NCBI GenBank assembly: GCA_963748095.1
Contig: CAVVIO010000056.1
Coordinates: forward strand, 1 to 10,537
DNA from: CAVVIO01 sp963748095
Lineage (GTDB): Bacteria > Bacteroidota > Bacteroidia > Bacteroidales > UBA10428
DNA: 10,537 nucleotides
Direction: 5' to 3'
A program made the position numbers and the translations under genes. Of the stretch, positions 5,812 through 10,537 are shown in pieces. The notes beneath the pieces are model-generated. The model saw nothing but the letters and a program-made list of their open reading frames with translations. It was not told the DNA's origin and did no database searches. Numbering within the stretch: position 1 is the stretch's first letter; each line of letters begins with the position of its first letter.

Positions 5812-7569
5812 ATGAAAATGAAAAAAATTGTTCTGATTTTACTTATATCTGTCGTTTCATTGTTAAAAAATGGCTTATCAGCGCAGGAAACAGCGCCAGA
5901 TGAAGCAATAATTACCGGAAAATATGTTATACCCGCAGGTCCGCAATGGGTAAATAATGCAGTATTTTACCAGATTTATCCCCAGACTTTTTACGATACT
6001 GATGGTGACGGGATCGGGGACCTGAAAGGAATTATAGCAAAACTAGATTATGTTAAAAGTCTTGGTGTTGACGGTATCTGGATCAATCCATTTTTCGAAT
6101 CTCCATTTTGTGATGCAGGTTACGACATATCTGATTATTATAAAGTAGCTCCACGTTATGGTACAAATGACGACGCGAAGCAACTTTTTGAAGAAGCACA
6201 TAAACGCGACCTTAAAGTGATTTTCGATTATGTGGTTAGTTATACTTCGCTAGAAAATCCCTGGTTTATAGAATCGGCAAAACAGGATACCAATAAATAT
6301 ACCAATTGGTATATCTGGAATGATAATACCTGGAAAAACCCTCCCGAAGAATACAAAGATGCATTTATAAAGGGATATAGCCGACGCAATGGTCAGTTTA
6401 TGCGGAATTTTTTTTGGTGTGAGCCAGCTCTTAACTTTGGATTTGCAAAACCTGAAGAATCCTGGATGTTGCCTACAAATCATCCTGATATAATGGCGCT
6501 GAGGAAAGAACTTAAAAAAGTCCTGCGTTTTTGGATGGATATGGGAGCTGACGGGTTCCGGGCAGACATGGCCGGTGCACTTGTCAAGAATGCTAATATT
6601 AGCGGAAATGATCAGTTTTTTAATACTAAAGACAATGCAACCTTAGAATTCTGGCAGGAAATCAGGGAAATTTTTAATAAGGAATACCCGAAAGCTTTTA
6701 TGGTTTCCGAATGGTCATATCCAAAAGATGCACTTGATCATGCTTTTAATGCCGATTTTTTCCATTGGTTTGCAGGTTATAATGATCTTACGCAGAAAGA
6801 AAGCTGGCGCATCCTGAACGGATATTCCGAGGGTCATAGTTTTTTCGACAAAGAAGGCAAAGGCAACATTATGAATTTTCTGAATAATTATCTCGAACAA
6901 TACAACGCCACAAAGTCTATGGGCTATATCTGTATACCCTTGGGAAATCATGATAATGCAAGGATTAATATAAAACGAACACCCAAAGAACTTGAAATGA
7001 TTTATGCCTTCGGTTTCACTATGCCGGGAATTCCTTTTATTTATTACGGTAATGAAATAGGGATGAAACAGCTTTATAACCTTCCTTATGTTGAGGGTGC
7101 CTATAAGCCAAGAGCGGGCGACCGCACTCCTATGCAATGGACATCCGGTCAGAATCTCGGATTTTCAACTGCTCCGGCAGAGATGCTCTATCAATCTGTT
7201 GATCCTTCGGCAGATGCTCCAAATGTAGCGACTGAAGAAAATGATCCGAATTCTCTTTTAAACAAAACCAGGAAATTAATTGCCCTTAAAAAATCGGAAC
7301 CTGCACTTTCGGGATATGCTGAATTTGTGCCTGTTTATGCAAAAGAAAACGGATATCCTTTTATCTATGCAAGAGCTGCGGGAGACGATGTTGTACTGGT
7401 AATTCTGAATCCTGCAGACAAGCTTGAAAAGGCTGATTTTAAACTGAATATCAAATCAAAAGGAATAAAGCTTCTTGCTGGCGATAAACTGAACTTTAAA
7501 ACCAAAGGGAATAGTTATTCGGTTGAAGTTCCGGCTATCAGTTATGCTATTTACAAACTAAAGATATAA
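5812..7569 (+). CDS. Exported GH13 alpha-glucan hydrolase (alpha-amylase superfamily)
   Basis: 585 residues. Signal peptide at about 1-25 (MKMKKIVLILLISVV, cleavage near LSAQ) with no lipobox cysteine, so the enzyme is probably soluble in the periplasm or secreted rather than a SusG-like lipoprotein. The (beta/alpha)8 barrel begins at VFYQIYPQTF (51-60) with a calcium-loop-like DTDGDGIGD (62-70). Region II GFRADMAG gives the nucleophile Asp252, region III FMVSEW the acid/base Glu300, and region IV PLGNHDN the stabiliser Asp381, so the catalytic triad is complete. The block EPALNFGF (204-211) and DRTPMQW (437-443) recall the oligo-1,6-glucosidase/trehalose-synthase side of GH13. A beta-sandwich domain C ends the chain. 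Oddity: region I reads DYVVSY (139-144) where DxVxNH is usual, so the subsite -1 His is Tyr. It has its own promoter and no SusC/SusD genes nearby. Substrate specificity cannot be fixed from sequence. An alternative start is Met3. Confidence 0.9.
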   Translation: MKMKKIVLILLISVVSLLKNGLSAQETAPDEAIITGKYVIPAGPQWVNNAVFYQIYPQTFYDTDGDGIGDLKGIIAKLDYVKSLGVDGIWINPFFESPFCDAGYDISDYYKVAPRYGTNDDAKQLFEEAHKRDLKVIFDYVVSYTSLENPWFIESAKQDTNKYTNWYIWNDNTWKNPPEEYKDAFIKGYSRRNGQFMRNFFWCEPALNFGFAKPEESWMLPTNHPDIMALRKELKKVLRFWMDMGADGFRADMAGALVKNANISGNDQFFNTKDNATLEFWQEIREIFNKEYPKAFMVSEWSYPKDALDHAFNADFFHWFAGYNDLTQKESWRILNGYSEGHSFFDKEGKGNIMNFLNNYLEQYNATKSMGYICIPLGNHDNARINIKRTPKELEMIYAFGFTMPGIPFIYYGNEIGMKQLYNLPYVEGAYKPRAGDRTPMQWTSGQNLGFSTAPAEMLYQSVDPSADAPNVATEENDPNSLLNKTRKLIALKKSEPALSGYAEFVPVYAKENGYPFIYARAAGDDVVLVILNPADKLEKADFKLNIKSKGIKLLAGDKLNFKTKGNSYSVEVPAISYAIYKLKI

Positions 7570-7578
7570 GACCAAAAG

Positions 7579-7603
7579 TTTTTAAATATCCATATGTTAA
7601 AAA
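7579..7603 (+). repeat. AT-only hairpin after the GH13 gene
   Basis: TTTTTAA-ATAT-CC-ATAT-G-TTAAAAA: an 11-bp stem with one bulged G, starting 9 bp after the GH13 stop. It could contribute to 3'-end formation for the plus-strand transcript, but the stem is pure A-T and lacks a following T-run. Confidence 0.3.
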
Positions 7604-7648
7604 TCTACACTTTAATTTTCAAAATTCAAAGAATCGCTTTTTCAGTTT

Positions 7649-7773
7649 CAACTAAATATATCGTAGCCCTTATTTTTCATATCCCCGACAAGCTTTATAC
7701 TTAAAACTCCCAGACTCCCGATTACAAGAATTAATATGACCCAATCCCCCCAGCTTACGTATATTTATTGTTG
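7649..7773 (-). repeat. Long imperfect hairpin, attC-like site 1
   Basis: CAACTAAATATATCGTAGC (7649-7667) pairs with GCTTACGTATATTTATTGTTG (7753-7773), apart from four bulged bases (two at 7768-7769, one at 7661, one in GCTTACG). The paired segments are CAAC/GTTG, TAAATATA/TATATTTA and CGTAGC/GCTTACG. About 85 nt lie between the arms. The end nearest the minus-strand genes continues as GTTGTGCCG (7770-7778). Length, imperfect symmetry and extra-helical bases resemble integron attC sites, but the core boxes do not fit RYYYAAC/GTTRRRY exactly. The structure is certain; the attC reading is inference. Confidence 0.5.
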
Positions 7774-7790
7774 TGCCGTCGTGCTTTTTG

Positions 7791-8333
7791 CTATTCATAA
7801 TTGTTTCTATTTACATCTCCATGCTTTTTACTCCACAAAATCAAGTATTGAAATGAAAAGTGTAAAGTCACCGGATTAATATAATCAAAATCGTTCTTAT
7901 ACAGATTAATCGGAAAATTTACTGTCAATCTGGCTCGATTACTTCCAAGACCAATATATGGTGAAAGTTTCACTGATTGACCTATGAAATCAGTGTAGTA
8001 AATACTTTCTAAGCCGAACGTTATCATCATAGTTGACATATAAGCTCCAACCTTAGGTCCAATCATAAGTTTGTCATCTGTGAATATAAACTCATTTGAA
8101 AAATATATTGATTTACAAAACGGTTCAATTGGACTGATTTGATAAGTCCTTTTAATTCCAAGTTCAAGTATATGTAAATTCTGTCTATCTGAGCCAGCAT
8201 TGAAATTATATCCAGCGAATAATCCAAGTTCTTCAATATTTCTGTCAGCAAAGAAAATGGAATCAGGACTTTGTGCTTTAATACAAATTGACCAAATCAG
8301 ACAAACTATTGAAAAAAACATTTTATAATTCAT
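7791..8333 (-). CDS. Small exported protein, probable outer-membrane beta barrel
   Basis: 180 residues. Signal peptide at about 1-21 (MNYKMFFSIVCLIWSICIKAQ), cleaved near KAQ. The mature chain is a series of alternating hydrophobic strands with aromatic girdles and glycine turns: EELGLFAGYNFN (35-46), ILELGIKRTY (55-64), KSIYFSNEFIF (74-84), LMIGPKVGAYMS (89-100), MITFGLESIYYTDF (103-116), KLSPYIGLG (122-130), RARLTVNFPINLY (133-145), VTLHFSFQYLIL (155-166). This suits a small 8-stranded outer-membrane barrel; I do not recognise a named family. Its ATG lies inside the end of the upstream YkgJ-like gene (11-nt overlap), so the two are co-transcribed and probably translationally coupled. It has its own start ATG at 8331-8333 and ends with TAG just before an attC-like site. 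Confidence 0.7.
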   Translation of the reverse strand: MNYKMFFSIVCLIWSICIKAQSPDSIFFADRNIEELGLFAGYNFNAGSDRQNLHILELGIKRTYQISPIEPFCKSIYFSNEFIFTDDKLMIGPKVGAYMSTMMITFGLESIYYTDFIGQSVKLSPYIGLGSNRARLTVNFPINLYKNDFDYINPVTLHFSFQYLILWSKKHGDVNRNNYE

Positions 8334-8832
8334 AACCTAATTCTTCTTTTAATTGCTCGAAAAGGTTAAATACTATCGGACAAATCCCATAATTTTCTAT
8401 TATTCCAAGTGTTCGAGTTATGAAATCAGATTTTTGAGTATGCGGATAGGATTTACAATCTTCAGGTCTATTTTTATAAATGGAACAAGGTTTCTCTTCA
8501 AGGTATTTGCAAGGAGTGTCTTTCAAATATTTTATCTGCTCTGAATTGTCAATTTCGACAAACCTAGTGATGAAATCATGTTGTGTCAGATTATCAAATC
8601 TTGATAATTTGTCAATTTCGGAATCAGTAACACATGGTCTTAATGATTTACAGCAATTACCGCATTTTTCACAATCAATTTGACATATAATTTCCTTATC
8701 TAATCGTTGAACAATCTTATCAACCTGTTTAAAATCTTGTCCTTTAAGGAAGACACTAAAATCAAAGTTTTCTTCCTCTTTCTGCTCCCCAATTAAAGCA
8801 ATTTTTTCTATGTTTAATTCCAACTGTTTCAT
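8323..8832 (-). CDS. YkgJ-family cysteine-cluster protein
   Basis: 169 residues from the ATG at 8832. Two upstream in-frame ATGs (8895 and 8874) were rejected because the intervening bases belong to the hairpin repeat and encode no conserved residues. The protein carries the YkgJ (zinc/iron-chelating) signature: CEKCGNCC (54-61) with further Cys at 50 and 67, then PCKYLEEKPCSIYKNRPEDC (107-126), then a late Cys in YGICPIV (151). Family members bind a metal, probably zinc or an Fe-S cluster; their role is unsettled. There is no signal peptide, so it is cytoplasmic. The N-terminal stretch (about 1-30) is acidic and variable. The 3' end overlaps the start of the barrel-like gene by 11 nt, an intimate arrangement that hints at linked function or simply cassette packing. 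Transcription runs leftward; no promoter consensus was found upstream. Confidence 0.85.
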   Translation of the reverse strand: MKQLELNIEKIALIGEQKEEENFDFSVFLKGQDFKQVDKIVQRLDKEIICQIDCEKCGNCCKSLRPCVTDSEIDKLSRFDNLTQHDFITRFVEIDNSEQIKYLKDTPCKYLEEKPCSIYKNRPEDCKSYPHTQKSDFITRTLGIIENYGICPIVFNLFEQLKEELGYEL

Positions 8833-8856
8833 TTTAGCAGAATGTTTCTTCGCATG

Positions 8857-8991
8857 CGGCACAACGGTTCTCATATAAAAATTGGGCGGGTGCACACCCG
8901 ACTTGCTTGTCAGACCGTAGATTGTTTATATAATTTTGTTTACTTGTCAAATCGCTAAAAGCCCCCGCATTGTTTTTACATGATGTTAGTT
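8857..8991 (-). repeat. Long imperfect hairpin, attC-like site 2
   Basis: TCATATAAAAA (8871-8881) pairs with TTTTTACATGA (8973-8983) over 10 of 11 positions; the single mismatch is a G-T wobble on the minus strand and A-C on the plus strand, so the minus strand folds better. Inside, GCGGG (8886-8890) can pair with CCCGC (8964-8968). Outside, AAC (8863-8865) faces GTT (8985-8987). The end nearest the YkgJ-like gene carries CGGCACAAC (8857-8865), the inverse of the 9-mer at site 1. On the minus strand the outer boxes read AACTAAC and GTTGTGC, each one mismatch from the integron consensus RYYYAAC and GTTRRRY. It fills nearly the whole gap between two minus-strand genes. Confidence 0.5.
8887..8900. 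repeat. Perfect 6-bp G+C-rich hairpin inside attC-like site 2
   Basis: CGGGTG (8887-8892), CA, CACCCG (8895-8900). This short dyad competes with the larger fold of the site and could be an inner stem or a termination signal for the S41 gene transcribed leftward into it. No T-run adjoins it. Confidence 0.5.
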
Positions 8992-9004
8992 ACTGTAGCC
9001 CCAA

Positions 9005-10537
9005 CTATTTATCCTTCTTGTTTCTAATTAAATCCATCGTAAAATTTAATATTGTATCAGTATTATTAATCCTATTTTTTATATTTTCCTGAATATAATA
9101 ATGAGGCAAAGTACCTTTTCCATATTTGATACCAGATACAGGAAGACTTATTTTAACCAATGGAGTTGTAAATTGAATTTTTGTTTGGGGTAATTCAATT
9201 TTTGGAACAATTGAGCTTGTTGGACCATAATAACTTCCACCTGATTCTTCTCCAATTATTATTGTACTTTTATTATTATACATTGCAGACGAAAAAATGC
9301 TAGCTTCTGAAATTGTTGCTCCATTTATTATTAAATATACTTTACCTGCATAATTATTTTTTGATGAAGGCTGTTGTATTCCTATTTCATCAGCACCTAG
9401 CTTTTTAGTAATGAAGTTTTTCTTAACTAAATATTTTTCATTACTAATTTTTTTTGTAAGTAGCCATGATAATTTGTTTATAAGCATAATAAATCCTGAT
9501 GAACTAGAATATTTTTGAGCATATTTAAATTTTCGTGTCCTAATAAAAGCAGAGTCAATCAAAATAAATTCTTTACTAGTCAAAAATGAATAAAGATAAT
9601 GTGAGCCATTACCACCAGGATTATCCCTTAAATCAATGATAAGGTTTTTTATATTATTATCAGAAATATGTTTAAAAATACTGTCAATGGTTCGAGTGTG
9701 ATTTTTATTTAATCTGAACCTGTTAATTTTCAAATAAGCAACATCTAATGAATCTGATAATTTTTGCGTTTTATATCTAATATCTTTAGCCATCCTATTA
9801 TTGTATGCTAACAGGCATTCTTCATTTATTTTATTTAAGGTATCAGCATAAACAGTTTGAATTTGGTTGGCTCCATCTGGTGTAACATAATTGACTTTAA
9901 AAATACAGGTATCACTAATAAATAGTTTATAATAATATGGAAATCTAATTCCAGATAGTCCCCTGTCTTTTCTTGTAGTGATTTCTCCGTCAGATGAAAG
10001 ATGCTGAAATATAATTTTATTAATTTCTTCAATTGATCTATTGTTTATCTTCAATAAACGAGAACCTTCAATAATCTTATTATTTTTACTATAATTATGT
10101 TCAATAAAGGATCCATATTGATTTTTAAATACAAAAATTGGAAATCCAGTTCCATTATAAATGGTTTCCTTTAAGTTATGTGGCAATTTTACTTTAGTAT
10201 GTTCGCATTTTATTCTGGCAACACATAATGAAAGTAGGTTATAAAACGAAATAATATCCATTGAATCACTTATTACATTTTGAATACTATCAAATAAATG
10301 ATTCATCTCTTGTTTTGAGGTATATTTATAAATTCCCCCATGTTCATTTTTAAGTGTTTGCCTAAAAATTTCAAAATCTGATTTTAATTGTGTTGATGAA
10401 AATATGTAATTTTCCGTGTAATTGACTAAGCTTGAATTATTAATAAGTATACCATTTTTTGGTTTGATGTTTTTTTCTACTTCAATATTATTATTTTTTG
10501 ATTGTAAAGAAATCAATGTAAAACTAAATACTATAAA
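9005..10537 (-). CDS. S41-family peptidase, N-terminus cut by right edge
   Basis: 510 residues are visible. The frame stays open to the last base, and the first visible residues (FIVFSFTLIS) look like the core of a signal peptide, so the true start lies beyond the window; the TTG at 10516 is not a credible start. Domain order in visible numbering: N-terminal helical region with IKCEHTKV (about 109-116), matching the GHT-type His motif of S41 enzymes; a PDZ-like stretch GSRLLKINNRSIEEI (158-172); then the S41 core with LIIDLRDNPGGNG (299-311), VYLIINGATISEASIF (400-415) where Ser410 is the likely nucleophile, and IIIGEESGG (425-433). There is no CtpA-type GKG lysine after the last motif, so it resembles the tricorn/IRBP-like S41B branch, which uses Ser with His and Glu. 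It is probably a periplasmic or surface protease. It is AT-richer than the plus-strand genes and ends at attC-like site 2. Confidence 0.85.
   Translation of the reverse strand, partial: FIVFSFTLISLQSKNNNIEVEKNIKPKNGILINNSSLVNYTENYIFSSTQLKSDFEIFRQTLKNEHGGIYKYTSKQEMNHLFDSIQNVISDSMDIISFYNLLSLCVARIKCEHTKVKLPHNLKETIYNGTGFPIFVFKNQYGSFIEHNYSKNNKIIEGSRLLKINNRSIEEINKIIFQHLSSDGEITTRKDRGLSGIRFPYYYKLFISDTCIFKVNYVTPDGANQIQTVYADTLNKINEECLLAYNNRMAKDIRYKTQKLSDSLDVAYLKINRFRLNKNHTRTIDSIFKHISDNNIKNLIIDLRDNPGGNGSHYLYSFLTSKEFILIDSAFIRTRKFKYAQKYSSSSGFIMLINKLSWLLTKKISNEKYLVKKNFITKKLGADEIGIQQPSSKNNYAGKVYLIINGATISEASIFSSAMYNNKSTIIIGEESGGSYYGPTSSIVPKIELPQTKIQFTTPLVKISLPVSGIKYGKGTLPHYYIQENIKNRINNTDTILNFTMDLIRNKKDK

Noticed and set aside
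8833..8895. N-terminal extension of the YkgJ-like protein to ATGs at 8895 or 8874
   Set aside because: The added codons read through the attC-like repeat and the 9-mer, and match nothing in the family.
10514..10516. TTG start for the S41 peptidase at 10516
   Set aside because: The frame is open to the window edge and the preceding residues form a signal-peptide core, so the gene simply runs off the window.

Overview
The window looks like chromosomal DNA of a member of the Bacteroidota, probably an environmental Bacteroidia, Cytophagia or Flavobacteriia type. The evidence is a PorP/SprF-family protein beside a secreted PKD protein with a gliding-motility/type IX secretion (T9SS) type B C-terminal domain, a perfect match to the TTG-N21-TANNTTTG promoter form of this phylum, AT-rich intergenic DNA and few strong Shine-Dalgarno sites.

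Layout. 1-87 is probably the last 28 codons of a gene cut by the left edge. 208-747 encodes a DUF2867-like protein. 748-1138 is a gene-free leader with hairpins and an 11-bp tandem repeat. 1139-5306 is a tightly packed plus-strand operon of four genes (1-nt overlap, then 3-nt and 2-nt gaps). It encodes two small exported PKD-like/Ig-like proteins, a larger exported protein with the same N-terminal module plus three PKD domains and a T9SS type B sorting domain, and a PorP/SprF outer-membrane protein. The parts fit a surface-displayed, adhesin-like complex: the third protein would be exported by the T9SS with the fourth as its dedicated partner, and the first two are probable companions. 5307-5811 is a 505-bp gap holding an AT-rich hairpin, a 13-bp palindrome and a promoter for the next gene. 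5812-7569 encodes an exported GH13 alpha-glucan enzyme.

From 7570 on, the genes change strand and the DNA becomes visibly AT-richer. The minus strand carries a truncated S41 peptidase (right edge), then a YkgJ-type cysteine-cluster protein overlapping a small exported barrel-like protein. The two gaps on either side of the overlapping pair (7649-7773 and 8857-8991) each form a long imperfect hairpin of about 125-135 nt with bulged bases. The gene-proximal ends carry the same 9-mer, GTTGTGCCG, in inverted orientation. This arrangement resembles an integron or gene-cassette array with attC-like sites. No integrase is visible, and the match to the canonical attC core boxes is imperfect, so this remains a hypothesis.

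No tRNA, rRNA, CRISPR array, transposase or replication origin was seen.
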